Positions 44,726-53,166 of a DNA stretch of 64,000 nucleotides are shown here, one piece after another. This DNA comes from Methylobacterium sp. CB376. Its GTDB lineage: Bacteria; Pseudomonadota; Alphaproteobacteria; Rhizobiales; Beijerinckiaceae. The notes beneath the pieces were generated by a model. It saw only the letters and a program-made list of their open reading frames with translations. It had not been told where the DNA came from and did no database searches. Where the stretch lies: positions 1,736,001 through 1,800,000 of the forward strand of contig NZ_CP121648.1 in the NCBI RefSeq assembly GCF_029714205.1, read 5' to 3'. How positions within the stretch are numbered: position 1 is the first letter of the stretch; the number at the start of each line of letters is the position of its first letter. The translations under genes and the position numbers were made by a program.

Positions 44726-47044
44726 TCAGCCGGCTCTGCGTTGACGGGGGGCGGGCTCGGGTGCCGGAACCGCCGCGGGGGCCGGCCCGAGGAGGTCGCG
44801 CAGCCGCGGCATCACGGCGAGCTGCTCGGGCGCGAGGTCGAGCCGCGTCGTCAGGCGCTCCAGGATGTCGAGGAGGCGGCGGCGCTCCTCGGCCGTGCGC
44901 AGCAGGTCCGGCAGGGTCGCCATCGCCCGCTCGGGCGCGTGCGCGATGATCTCCGCCTGCTGGCGGACCACCCGGGCCGCCGCGCTGGCCGGCAGGTCGA
45001 GCAGGCCGATCTCGCGGCCGGCGATCTCGCGGATGCGCTTGAAGGTGGACAGCCGCCGCTCGCTGCCGAAGCGCGACACGAGGAGTCCGGCCCGCACGGC
45101 CGCCTCGGTGAAGCCGCCCTCGGCGATCCGGCTCAGGGCCTCGGGCGGCGCCGCATCGATGGACGGGGCGACGGCCGGCTCCGCACCGGGCGGCGCGACC
45201 GCGCTCAGCGTCGCGTAGACGGTGAAGAACAGGTTCTCGACCGCGGCGTCGCGCATCTGCCGGTAGAAGTCCCACCCGGCCATGATGCCGGCCGCGGCGC
45301 CGCGCTCGCTCGCCGCCCAGGCCCCCGCTTCGTCCCGGTGGACGCGGTGCCCCCTCACCAGATCGGCACAGGGGCCGAGGCACGCGAGGGCCGGGTTGAG
45401 ATCGGACAGGGCCCAGCGCCGCGCCCGCAGGGGGTGCAGCGCCCGCGACAGCGCCCCGATCTCGCGCGGCACCCAGGCGCTCAGCACCGGATGCACGAAG
45501 GTCTCGTAGGCGGCCGCATTGAGCTCGGAGACCCGGCTCACCGCGGCGAACGGCACCTCGTCCTTGCGCGCGTATTTCTGCAGCGTCTGAAGGTCCTCGA
45601 CCTGCAGCTCGCGCAGGACCGCATCGTAGCGCACGCCCCCGTCGGCGCGCTCCTCCTCGACCTTCATGCCGTAGAGCCCGGGCGGAAGGTGCTCGATGTA
45701 GTCGAGGAGGTCGACGATCTGCGCATGCTCGCGGCGCGCGACGCCGGCCGAGACGAAGATGCCGAGATGCCCGACGCTCTCGTGCATCAGCCCGACGATG
45801 ACCTGCCCGTTCGCCTTGAGGTCGGCGGTCGTCGGGTAGAGGTCCGCGACCCAGTTGAAGGCCTGCTGGGGCGGGGTGATGTTGTCGCCGAGCGAGGCGA
45901 ACAGGATGATCGGCGAGCGGATCGCCTTCAGGTCGAAGGTTCTGCCCTCCGCCCACTCGGCGCTGCCGGAGGCCAGCCGGTTGCCGACGAACAGGTTGTC
46001 GACGATCCAGCGGATCTCCTCCCGATTCATCAGGAAGTACCCGCCCCACCAGCGCTCGAATTCCAGGTAGCGCGCCGGCTCGGTGTCGATCTTCGAGAAG
46101 AGGTTGTAGGATTTCCCGAACCACGTGTTGGCCGGGTTCAGGTACTCGAAATTGTCGACGAGGTGCGCGCCGTCGAAGACGCCGCCGCCGAGGTCGCTGG
46201 CGAGGAGCGCCGTCCAGCTCCCGCCGAGCATGCCGCCCGCGTAGCGCATCGGGTTCTCGGCGTCGTTGCCCGCCCAGTAGGACATCGGCGCGCCGTTCAC
46301 CACGATCGGCCCGGCGCCCTCGGGATCGAGCGCGCCCACCAGCATCGCGGCCCAGCCGCCCTGACAATTGCCGACGATGACCGGCTTGCCGCGCGTCGGG
46401 TGGCGCTCGCGCACGAGGCGCAGGAAGGCCGCCTCGGCCTGCGCGACGTCCGCCAGCGTCTGGCCCGGGACCGGCTCGGGGAAGAAGATCACCACGTAGA
46501 CCGGATGACCGGCGCGCAGCGCCATCCCGACCTCGGAATCCGGCTTGAAGCCGCCGATGCCCGGCCCGTGCCCCGCCCGCGGATCGATGATGATGTAGGG
46601 GCGCTTCTCGGCGTCGCTCGGCCGCTCCGGCGGCGGCAGGATCCGCGCCAGGGCGTAGTTCACCGGCCGGGCGAAGCGGCGCGCATCGGCGACCACCTCG
46701 TAGGGGAAGGCGAGGAGCGGCGGCTTGCCGGCCGCCTCGTGCGCCAGCCAATTGTTGCCGCGCTGCCGGAGCGTGTCCCAGAACAGGACCGAGCGTTGGG
46801 CGAAGTCGGTCCAGTAGGTGATCGCGTCGCCGGCCGCCTGCGCGGGCGTCCGGGGCGTCAGGGCCTCGATCCAGGCGCGGTTCGCCCCTTGGACCGCGTC
46901 CAGATAGGCGTCCAGGGCCGTGGCGCAGCGTTCGCGGTAGACCTCGGCGATGCGCAGCTGGAGCGGGAGCAGCGGCTGCAGGCTGCCCGTCGTCGGAGCT
47001 TGCCGAGGATATACACGTGTTCCTGGGTCTGCCATGGCCCTCAT
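44726..47044 (-). CDS. DUF3141 protein, alpha/beta-hydrolase and PHA-synthase-like
   Basis: A 772-residue protein. The N-terminal quarter is helical (DAYLDAVQGANRAWIEAL). An alpha/beta-hydrolase core follows, with YIIIDPRAGHGPGIGGFK, VIVGNCQGGWAAMLVGA (a G-N-C-Q-G nucleophile elbow with Cys, as in PHA synthases) and FASLGDNITPPQQAFNW. The C-terminal part is helical and Pro/Ala-rich at the end. DUF3141 members lie beside fabI, ackA and pta in many Proteobacteria, but their reaction is not established. The start is ATG 47044 or 47035. Confidence 0.85.
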   Translation of the reverse strand: MRAMADPGTRVYPRQAPTTGSLQPLLPLQLRIAEVYRERCATALDAYLDAVQGANRAWIEALTPRTPAQAAGDAITYWTDFAQRSVLFWDTLRQRGNNWLAHEAAGKPPLLAFPYEVVADARRFARPVNYALARILPPPERPSDAEKRPYIIIDPRAGHGPGIGGFKPDSEVGMALRAGHPVYVVIFFPEPVPGQTLADVAQAEAAFLRLVRERHPTRGKPVIVGNCQGGWAAMLVGALDPEGAGPIVVNGAPMSYWAGNDAENPMRYAGGMLGGSWTALLASDLGGGVFDGAHLVDNFEYLNPANTWFGKSYNLFSKIDTEPARYLEFERWWGGYFLMNREEIRWIVDNLFVGNRLASGSAEWAEGRTFDLKAIRSPIILFASLGDNITPPQQAFNWVADLYPTTADLKANGQVIVGLMHESVGHLGIFVSAGVARREHAQIVDLLDYIEHLPPGLYGMKVEEERADGGVRYDAVLRELQVEDLQTLQKYARKDEVPFAAVSRVSELNAAAYETFVHPVLSAWVPREIGALSRALHPLRARRWALSDLNPALACLGPCADLVRGHRVHRDEAGAWAASERGAAAGIMAGWDFYRQMRDAAVENLFFTVYATLSAVAPPGAEPAVAPSIDAAPPEALSRIAEGGFTEAAVRAGLLVSRFGSERRLSTFKRIREIAGREIGLLDLPASAAARVVRQQAEIIAHAPERAMATLPDLLRTAEERRRLLDILERLTTRLDLAPEQLAVMPRLRDLLGPAPAAVPAPEPAPRQRRAG

Positions 47045-47131
47045 CCTGTCCCGGTTGCGTGCGCGGCGGCGGGCGGCCGCGCGGCGCCTTGCTGCCCCAA
47101 ATTCATGATCGCGTGCCGATGTCTCGGTCCC

Positions 47132-47235
47132 AGAGCACTTTCCGACGAAGTGGATGCCGGTTCGTCGCGGAAAATGCGGCAGGATCAGAGACCTAGAGCA
47201 ACACCCGATTGCAACGTGATCGGGTGCCGCTCTAG
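47132..47235 (-). repeat. Rhizobiales-type intergenic repeat, family S, copy 1
   Basis: Starts AGAGCACTTTCCGACGAAGT and continues through TGCCGGTTCGTCGCGGAAAA to a hairpin of CTAGAGCAACACCCGA and CGGGTGCCGCTCTAG. The same two modules occur separately at 63240 and 63382. The TAG end of the hairpin is the stop codon of the minus-strand gene at 47232. This type of repeat is frequent between genes in Rhizobiales. Confidence 0.85.
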
Positions 47236-47741
47236 TGGGGCTTGGTCTCCCAGGTGAGGAAGAACCCGACATCGCCCGGCATCCCGTCCGGCCAGTCGAC
47301 GATCATCGCCTTCAGGCCGTAGCCGGCCGGTTGCAGGCGGTCGCGCCAGAACTCGTAGGCCTGGCGCGGGCGGCCGGTGAGGGTCTCGGCCCAGCCCGCC
47401 TCCGCCCCGTTGATGGCCCGGCCCTTGTCGGTGCAGATCAGGTTCGGGAAGCGCATCACCAGGAGCTCCTTCTGGCCCTGCTCGGCCGCGATGCGGAGCT
47501 TGTGCAGGAGGCGCTGCGTGATCTCGCTCAGCTTCTCGGGCGTGAGATCGAGGGGTTCCGCGAGCTGCTTGGCGAGTTCGGTCCGCGCCTTGGTGGCGCG
47601 GTCCTGCCCCTCCATCTCCTTGAGGGCCTTCGCGGCGCGCATGCGGGCCGAGTAGGCGGCGAGGTCGTCCGCCGACATGAACGGATCGTTGCCGATCACC
47701 GCGTCGGGCTTGGTCGTGAGCGTCTCCATAGCGGTCTCCAT
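47232..47741 (-). CDS. Conserved small protein of the ackA-pta cluster
   Basis: A 169-residue soluble protein with a helical first half (DDLAAYSARMRAAKALKEME, LAEPLDLTPEKLSEITQRLL) and a mixed C-terminal part (LLVMRFPNLICTDKG, then VGFFLTWETKPH). No known domain. It follows the ackA stop within a few bases and so is in the operon. A second in-frame ATG at 47729 has a better-placed GGAG and may be the real start. The stop TAG is within a family S repeat. Function unknown. Confidence 0.78.
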   Translation of the reverse strand: METAMETLTTKPDAVIGNDPFMSADDLAAYSARMRAAKALKEMEGQDRATKARTELAKQLAEPLDLTPEKLSEITQRLLHKLRIAAEQGQKELLVMRFPNLICTDKGRAINGAEAGWAETLTGRPRQAYEFWRDRLQPAGYGLKAMIVDWPDGMPGDVGFFLTWETKPH

Positions 47742-47745
47742 GGGG

Positions 47746-48948
47746 TCAGAGCGCCGGCTGGCGCGCGTCGTCGAGCACCGCGCGCATCCCGCGCGCGATC
47801 ATCGTCTCCTCGTCGGTGGGGATGACGAGGGCCTGGGGTCCGGGACCGCGCGTGATCAGCGGCCCGCCCGCCGCGTTCGCGGCCTCGTCGAGCCGGAAGC
47901 CCGCCCAGGCGGCGCCCCGCAGCACCTCGGCCCGGGTGGCGGCGTCGTTCTCGCCGATGCCCCCGGTGAAGACGAGGCCGTCGATGCCGCCCAGGGCCGC
48001 CACGAGCGAGCCGAGCTCGCGCCCGATCCGGTAGACGAAGAGGTCGATGGCGGTGCGCGCGCGGCGGTCGGTGCCCGCCAGCGCGCGCAGCGTCCGCATG
48101 TCGTTCGACAGGCCCGAGACGCCCAGGAGCCCCGAGCGGGTGTAGAGCATCCGCTCCAGCGCGTCCGCGTCGAGCCGCATCTCCCGCAGCAGGTAGAAGA
48201 CCGCGCCCGGGTCGAGGCTGCCGCAGCGCGTGCCCATCGGCAGCCCGTCGAGGGCCGAGAAGCCCATCGTGGTCGCGACGCTGCGCCCGCGGTCGAGGGC
48301 GCACAGGCTCGCGCCGCTGCCGAGATGCGCCGCGATCACCCGGCCCTGCGCGAGGACCGGGAAAGCGGCGCCGAGCCGCTCGGCGATGAAGGCGTAGGAC
48401 AGGCCGTGGAAGCCGTAGCGGCGCACGCCGCGATCCGAGATCTCGGCCGGCAGCGCGAAGAGCTGCGCCACCTCCGGCTGGCCGCGGTGGAAAGCCGTGT
48501 CGAAACAGGCCACCTGCGGCAGGTCCGGGAATTGCCGCCGCACGACGCGGATCGGCTCCAGGTTGTGGGGCTGGTGCAGCGGCGCGAGCGGCACGAGGCG
48601 CTCCAGCGCCTCCAGCACCGCGTCGTCGACCCGCACGGGCGAGCTGTGCGCCGTGCCGCCGTGCACGACCCGGTGCCCGACCGCCGCCAGCCGGTGCTCG
48701 CTCCGGTGGGCCCGCAGCCACGCGGCAATCTGGAGCAGCGCTTCCTCGTGCCCGAAGCCGCCCGCCTCGAAGCACGCGTCGGCGACCACGGCGCCGGCGC
48801 GGTCGCGCACGATCATGTGCGGCCCGCTGCCGAGCCCCTCGAACAGGCCGCGATAGAGGCGGCGCGGGGCGCCGTCCTCCCCGGGCTCGAAGACCTGGAA
48901 CTTGAGGCTCGATGAGCCGGCGTTCAGCACGAGCGAGGCCGGGATCAT
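47746..48948 (-). CDS. ackA: Acetate kinase
   Basis: A 400-residue ASKHA-fold enzyme that interconverts acetyl phosphate and ADP with acetate and ATP. It has the family start SLVLNAGSSSLKFQVFE, VGHRVVHGGTAHSSP, the FDTAFHRGQPEVA segment, RRYGFHGLSYAFIAERL, HLGSGASLCAL and FTGGIGENDAATRAE. Length is typical. It lies two bases downstream of pta and forms the AckA-Pta route for ATP production from acetyl-CoA. Confidence 0.96.
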   Translation of the reverse strand: MIPASLVLNAGSSSLKFQVFEPGEDGAPRRLYRGLFEGLGSGPHMIVRDRAGAVVADACFEAGGFGHEEALLQIAAWLRAHRSEHRLAAVGHRVVHGGTAHSSPVRVDDAVLEALERLVPLAPLHQPHNLEPIRVVRRQFPDLPQVACFDTAFHRGQPEVAQLFALPAEISDRGVRRYGFHGLSYAFIAERLGAAFPVLAQGRVIAAHLGSGASLCALDRGRSVATTMGFSALDGLPMGTRCGSLDPGAVFYLLREMRLDADALERMLYTRSGLLGVSGLSNDMRTLRALAGTDRRARTAIDLFVYRIGRELGSLVAALGGIDGLVFTGGIGENDAATRAEVLRGAAWAGFRLDEAANAAGGPLITRGPGPQALVIPTDEETMIARGMRAVLDDARQPAL

Positions 48949-48950
48949 GG

Positions 48951-49925
48951 CTAGACCTCGGGCAGGGGCTTGGCCGCGCGCTGCGCCGCCGCGAAGAGCG
49001 AGGCGACGGCGCAGGAGGCGAGCCGCGTCAGGCGCGAATCGGCCCGGCTCGTCAGGATGATCGGAACCCTCGCGCCGAGCACGATCCCGGCGGCGTCGGC
49101 ATCCGCCAGGAAGGTCAGGCTCTTGGCCAGCATGTTGCCGGCCTCGAGATCCGGCACGACCAGCACGTTGGCCCGGCCGGCGACCGGCGAGCGGATCTTC
49201 TTGATCGCCGCCGCGCCGAGATCGATGGCGTTGTCGAGGGCGAGCGGCCCGTCGAGCACCGCTCCGGTGATCTGGCCGCGATCGGCCATCTTGCAGAGCG
49301 CCGCGGCGTCGAGGGTCGAGGGGACCTTCGGGTTGACGGTCTCCATCGCCGACACGATCGCGACCCGCACCGTCTCGATCCCGAAGGCCCGCGCGAGGTC
49401 GATGGCGTTCTGGACGATGTCGCGCTTCTCCTCGAGACTCGGCGCGATGTTGATGGCCGCGTCGGTGACGATGAGGGGGTCGTCGTGGCTCGGCACGTCC
49501 ATCACGAAGCAGTGGCTGAGGCGGCGCGCCGTGCGCAGGCCGCCCTCGCGGCGCACCACCGCGCCCATCAGCTCGTCGGTGTGGAGGCTGCCCTTCATCA
49601 GGGCCTCCGCCTCGCCCGCATTCACCAGCGCCACGGCCTTGGCGGCGGAATCGTGGCTGTGGGCCGCCTCGACGACGCGGTAGGCCGCGAGATCCTTGCC
49701 GAGCGCGGAGGCGGCCGCGGCGATCCTCTGAGGCGGGCCGACCAGGATCGGGTCGATCAGGCCGAGATCCGCCGCCTCCAGCGCCGCGCCGAGCGAGGCT
49801 TCGTCGCAGGGATGGGCGATCGCGACCTTCAGCCGGGGCCGCGCCCGCGCGGCGGCGACCAAGCGCTCGTACTTCTCGTGCCGGCGGTGCCGGGCCGGCG
49901 CCTCCTGCGTCGTCGAACTCGCCAC
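48951..49925 (-). CDS. pta: Phosphate acetyltransferase (Ptb/Pta-type)
   Basis: A 324-residue phosphate acetyl/butyryltransferase that converts acetyl-CoA and phosphate to acetyl phosphate. Visible segments are VAIAHPCDEASLGAALEAAD, EALMKGSLHTDELMGAV, LIVTDAAINIAPSLEEKRD and ANVLVVPDLEAGNMLAKSL. GTG 49925 is chosen because AGGAG precedes it at good distance. The longer frame has no such signal. It is coupled to ackA. A stand-alone short Pta of this type is usual in such Rhizobiales clusters. Confidence 0.93.
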   Translation of the reverse strand: MASSTTQEAPARHRRHEKYERLVAAARARPRLKVAIAHPCDEASLGAALEAADLGLIDPILVGPPQRIAAAASALGKDLAAYRVVEAAHSHDSAAKAVALVNAGEAEALMKGSLHTDELMGAVVRREGGLRTARRLSHCFVMDVPSHDDPLIVTDAAINIAPSLEEKRDIVQNAIDLARAFGIETVRVAIVSAMETVNPKVPSTLDAAALCKMADRGQITGAVLDGPLALDNAIDLGAAAIKKIRSPVAGRANVLVVPDLEAGNMLAKSLTFLADADAAGIVLGARVPIILTSRADSRLTRLASCAVASLFAAAQRAAKPLPEV

Positions 49926-50187
49926 GATGCTCTCTCCTGATCGGACAGGGCGCACGGTGCGCCGCCGATGGCCGCGCGGCCGGACCGGCCTCGGCCGCGA
50001 ACCGGAGGGGCGCCCGCGCCTTCCCGATCACCCGCCCCCCGGCGGCGTCCGCGGGGCAATCTTCCAGAGGACGCGCCCCGCCGCTTGATCGGGCGGGACA
50101 CCGGCGCGGCGGCTGCGATCGGCCCGGGACCGCGCCGGCCGGGAGCGGCGCCGCGGCGCTGGCGGGTGCGGGACGCCCGAACTCCCG

Positions 50188-50721
50188 TCAGCGCAACCGG
50201 AGCACGACGTGGACCGTCCGGCCCTCCCGCCGCATCTCCACCGGGGTCCCGCAGCGCCTGAACAGCGCGAGCATGGGAGCGTTGTCCGACAGAACCTCGG
50301 CGGTGAGTTCGGAGAGGCCGCTCCGGCGCGCCAGGGCGATGAGGTGGCGCATCAACGCGGCGCCGACGCCCCGGCCCTGCCACGCATCCGCCACCGCGAA
50401 AGCGAGCTCGGCCGTGCCGGGCGCCGTGACGATGAAGCGGCCGCCACCGACCAGGGTCGGGGCGCCGCCCGCCTCCGCCACCAGGGCGACGTGCTCGCGG
50501 AAATCGACATTCACGAAGTAATCGACCTCCCGCTCGCTGAAGCCGCGCCTGGGCGCGAAGAAGCGCAGGGTGCGCGAGCGCTCGCCGAGGCCGGCGAAGG
50601 CGGCGAGCAGGCCCTCCCGGTCCCCCGGCCGCAGCGCCCGGATCGACAGCGCCTGCCCGTCGCGCAGGTGCTCCACGGCGGCGTAGTGCGGTCCCGGGCC
50701 CGTGCTGGCCTGCTCCGTCAT
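50188..50721 (-). CDS. GNAT-family N-acetyltransferase
   Basis: A 177-residue acetyltransferase. LSIRALRPGDREGLLAAFAG opens the fold. The acetyl-CoA site is in AFAVADAWQGRGVGAALMRH (Q/RxxGxG/A), followed by LTAEVLSDNAPMLALFRRCG. It resembles the small GNAT domains related to the protein-lysine acetyltransferases that act on acyl-CoA synthetases. It lies about 260 bases upstream of pta on the same strand. A role in controlling acetyl-CoA enzymes is a reasonable guess only. Confidence 0.86.
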   Translation of the reverse strand: MTEQASTGPGPHYAAVEHLRDGQALSIRALRPGDREGLLAAFAGLGERSRTLRFFAPRRGFSEREVDYFVNVDFREHVALVAEAGGAPTLVGGGRFIVTAPGTAELAFAVADAWQGRGVGAALMRHLIALARRSGLSELTAEVLSDNAPMLALFRRCGTPVEMRREGRTVHVVLRLR

Positions 50722-50901
50722 GGCGGACCTCGAATGTCGGAGGGGCGGCGCACCGATCAGGCCGGGCTCGGGCGCCTCGCACCGGCGGTCATGTCTCGTG
50801 ACCGCCGGTGCGATTCGCGAATCGTCGCCAAGCCTGCGGCCTGCTGTCGACGGTGCGAGATGGTCACCGGCCCGATGCGTCAGCGTCCCGGGCCGCCGGC
50901 A

Positions 50902-51084
50902 TCAGTAGCGCCGCACGCGCACGGCGCGCGCGCCGTAGACGCCGCGGCGCACGCCGACCGCCCCGCGCGGGCCGACGCAGCCGGCCCGGTAGACGCCGCG
51001 CGCGCAGACGACGGCCTCGGCCTCGGTCGGCGCGAGGGCGACCAAACTCGCGAGCAGACCGGCGACGATGAGAATGATCCTCAT
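50902..51084 (-). CDS. Tiny exported Arg/Val-rich protein
   Basis: A 60-residue protein with signal peptide MRIILIVAGLLASLVALAP, then AVVCARGVYRAGCVGPRGAV and a basic tail ending RRY. The VVCARGVYRAGCVGPRGA core is a recurrent short family in Methylobacterium and Bradyrhizobium with no known function. AGGAGAAT precedes the ATG at 51084. Confidence 0.78.
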   Translation of the reverse strand: MRIILIVAGLLASLVALAPTEAEAVVCARGVYRAGCVGPRGAVGVRRGVYGARAVRVRRY

Positions 51085-51133
51085 GGGCAATTCTCCTCCT
51101 TCTCGCGCGTCCCCGCGCGGTGATGGGCTTCCC

Positions 51134-51775
51134 TCACGTGCCCTCGGTGAGGGCGATGGCGAGGTCGGCCTCGGTGGCGGCGCGCACGGCGTCGAGGCTG
51201 ACGCCCGGCGCCGTCTCGACGAGGGTCGCGCGCCCGTCCGGAAATGCGATCACCGCGAGCTCCGTCACCAGGAGGTCGATCCGCCTCTCGGCGGTGAGGG
51301 GCAGCGTGCATTCCCGAACGAGCTTGGGCCGGCCCTTCGCGGTGTGCTGCATGGCCACGACGACGCGCTTGGCTCCCGTCACCAGGTCCATCGCGCCGCC
51401 CATGCCCGGGACCATCCGGCCCGGCACCATCCAGTTGGCGAGGCGCCCGGTCTGGTCGACTTCGAGGCCGCCGAGCACGGTCAGGTCGAGGTGGCCGCCG
51501 CGGATCAGCGCGAACGAGGTGGCGCTGTCGAAGGCCGAGGCGCCCGGAAGCGCCGTGACGGCCTTGCCGCCCGCATCGGTCAGCCAGCGCAGGGCCATGC
51601 CGGGCTCCGGGACCGGGCCGGTCCCGATCAAGCCGTTCTCCGATTGGAAGAACACCGTGAGCCCGGGGGGGACGTGGTTCGCGACCAGGGTCGGGATGCC
51701 GATCCCGAGATTCACCAGCATCCCGTCGCGGAGTTCGCGGGCGATGCGCTTGGCGATGACGACGTGCGGATCCAT
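51134..51775 (-). CDS. atoA: 3-oxoacid CoA-transferase subunit B (AtoA-like)
   Basis: A 213-residue CoA-transferase beta subunit. It starts VVIAKRIARELRDGMLVNLG and carries VFFQSENGLIGTGPVPEPG, where the Glu in the SENG motif is the residue that forms the CoA thioester. MVPGMGGAMDLVTGAKRVVV follows. It pairs with the alpha subunit encoded just upstream, and its order and sizes match E. coli AtoDA, which moves CoA between acetyl-CoA and acetoacetate or short fatty acids. The gene starts four bases after the stop of the alpha-subunit gene. Confidence 0.92.
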   Translation of the reverse strand: MDPHVVIAKRIARELRDGMLVNLGIGIPTLVANHVPPGLTVFFQSENGLIGTGPVPEPGMALRWLTDAGGKAVTALPGASAFDSATSFALIRGGHLDLTVLGGLEVDQTGRLANWMVPGRMVPGMGGAMDLVTGAKRVVVAMQHTAKGRPKLVRECTLPLTAERRIDLLVTELAVIAFPDGRATLVETAPGVSLDAVRAATEADLAIALTEGT

Positions 51776-51779
51776 CGGT

Positions 51780-52427
51780 TCACCCGCAGGCGATGACGTG
51801 ATCGACCAGCGGCGCCGGCGTCACGACGTGGTCGGGCGCGATGACGCCGGTCGGGACGATGTGCTCGGCGCACACGATCACCGTTTCGGCCGCCATCGCC
51901 ATCAGCGGATTGAAGTTCCGCCCGGTCAGCGCGTAGGTGAGGTTGCCGAGATAGTCGCACAGGAAGGCCTGTATGAGCCCGAACTCGGCGCGCAGGGCCG
52001 GTTCGAGCAGGTAATCGCGGCCGTCGACGGTGATCCGCCGCTTGCCCTCCTCGACGAGGGTGCCGATCCCGGTCGGGGTGAGGATTCCGCCCAGGCCGCA
52101 GCTGCCCGCCCGGATGCGCTCGGCCAGCGTGCCCTGCGGCACCAGCTCGACCTCCAGTGTCCGCGCGATCATCCGCGCCTGGGTCTCGGGATTGAGCCCG
52201 ATATGGCTGACGACCGCCCGCCGCAGCGCCCCGGCCGCCACGAGCTTGCCGATGCCCCGCCCGGGCGCGGCGGTGTCGTTGGCGATGACGGTGAGGTCCT
52301 GCCGGCCCTGCCGGACGAGCTCGTCGACGAGCGGCTCGGGCGTGCCGACGCCCATGAAGCCGCCGATCATCACGCTGGCCCCGTCGGGGATCAGGGAAAC
52401 CGCCTCGGCGAGTGAGCTGATCCGCAT
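51780..52427 (-). CDS. atoD: 3-oxoacid CoA-transferase subunit A (AtoD-like)
   Basis: A 215-residue CoA-transferase alpha subunit. GASVMIGGFMGVGTPEPLVD is the family CoA-binding start. DLTVIANDTAAPGRGIGKLV, GLGGILTPTGIGTLVEEGK and NLTYALTGRNFNPLMAMAAE follow E. coli AtoD closely. The ATG at 52427 is preceded by a GGGAG-like sequence. First gene of the atoDA pair. Substrate choice (acetoacetate or another 3-oxoacid) is not certain. Confidence 0.92.
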   Translation of the reverse strand: MRISSLAEAVSLIPDGASVMIGGFMGVGTPEPLVDELVRQGRQDLTVIANDTAAPGRGIGKLVAAGALRRAVVSHIGLNPETQARMIARTLEVELVPQGTLAERIRAGSCGLGGILTPTGIGTLVEEGKRRITVDGRDYLLEPALRAEFGLIQAFLCDYLGNLTYALTGRNFNPLMAMAAETVIVCAEHIVPTGVIAPDHVVTPAPLVDHVIACG

Positions 52428-52675
52428 GGGAGACTGCCGCTCGGTGATGAGGGAGGGTGCGGTCGCACCGCCGGCCCCGGGCGGGCCGGGCTGCCCGTGC
52501 CGCCCGGGTGAGCGGTCCGGGGGGCGCCGGCAACTCGGCCCCGCGACCGGCGACGGGCGAGGATCCGTCGTGCGCGCCTCGGCGCGCGACGAACTCTCGG
52601 CATCGGCTCCGCCGTCCGCCCGAACGGCGGCCCGGTCACCCCGTCCCCCGGACAGGGCTGCCCTGCGCGCCCCGC

Positions 52676-53095
52676 TCAGTAGACGGCGGCGGCGCGCACG
52701 CGGCGGTAGGCGAACGGATCCGTCCAGGCAGGAACCCTGACGACCACGACCGGAGGCGCGGGATCGAAGGGCAGGAGGGCGGCACTGAAGGCGATGAAGC
52801 CGGCCGCCGCGCGCACGTCGTCGGGCTGCCGCGGGTCGCGGGAGATCCGGTCGGCCTCCCATTGCAGGCGCAGATTGCACCGGCGGGACGGGAGCCCGCC
52901 CGCCGGCGTGCAGGCGTCGTGGCGGGCGCAGGCCGCATCGAGCGCATCGACCGGCGGCAGCGGCGCCCGGTTCCCGAGGCCGCAGTAATTGCCGTGCATC
53001 AGCAGGCTCGGCGCGAGCGGCGCGGCGGGCGCCTGCGCCAGCGCGGGCGAGGCCAGGCCGAAGGCCAGGACGATGGGCGTGAGTTCACGGATCAT
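52676..53095 (-). CDS. Exported phospholipase A2-like protein
   Basis: A 139-residue protein with signal peptide MIRELTPIVLAFGLASPALA. The mature part has MHGNYCGLGNRAP and VDALDAACARHDAC, matching the calcium-loop YCGxG and catalytic DxxCxxHDxC motifs of PLA2-like enzymes, with His in the expected place. The C-terminal half is family-poor (FDPAPPVVVVRVPAWTDPF). It may hydrolyse phospholipids outside the inner membrane. The ATG at 53095 starts the signal peptide. The longer frame upstream belongs to the frameshifted neighbour. Confidence 0.75.
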   Translation of the reverse strand: MIRELTPIVLAFGLASPALAQAPAAPLAPSLLMHGNYCGLGNRAPLPPVDALDAACARHDACTPAGGLPSRRCNLRLQWEADRISRDPRQPDDVRAAAGFIAFSAALLPFDPAPPVVVVRVPAWTDPFAYRRVRAAAVY

Positions 53096-53166
53096 GGCAG
53101 GCCTTCCTCCACTCTGCGGCCATCCCCGGGCGGCGCCCGCCCCGGCGGGCGCCGAGGAGCGACCGC

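Noticed and set aside
44639..47257. An 872-codon plus-strand frame opposite the DUF3141 gene
   Set aside because: Antisense shadow. The minus-strand frame has recognised domain segments.
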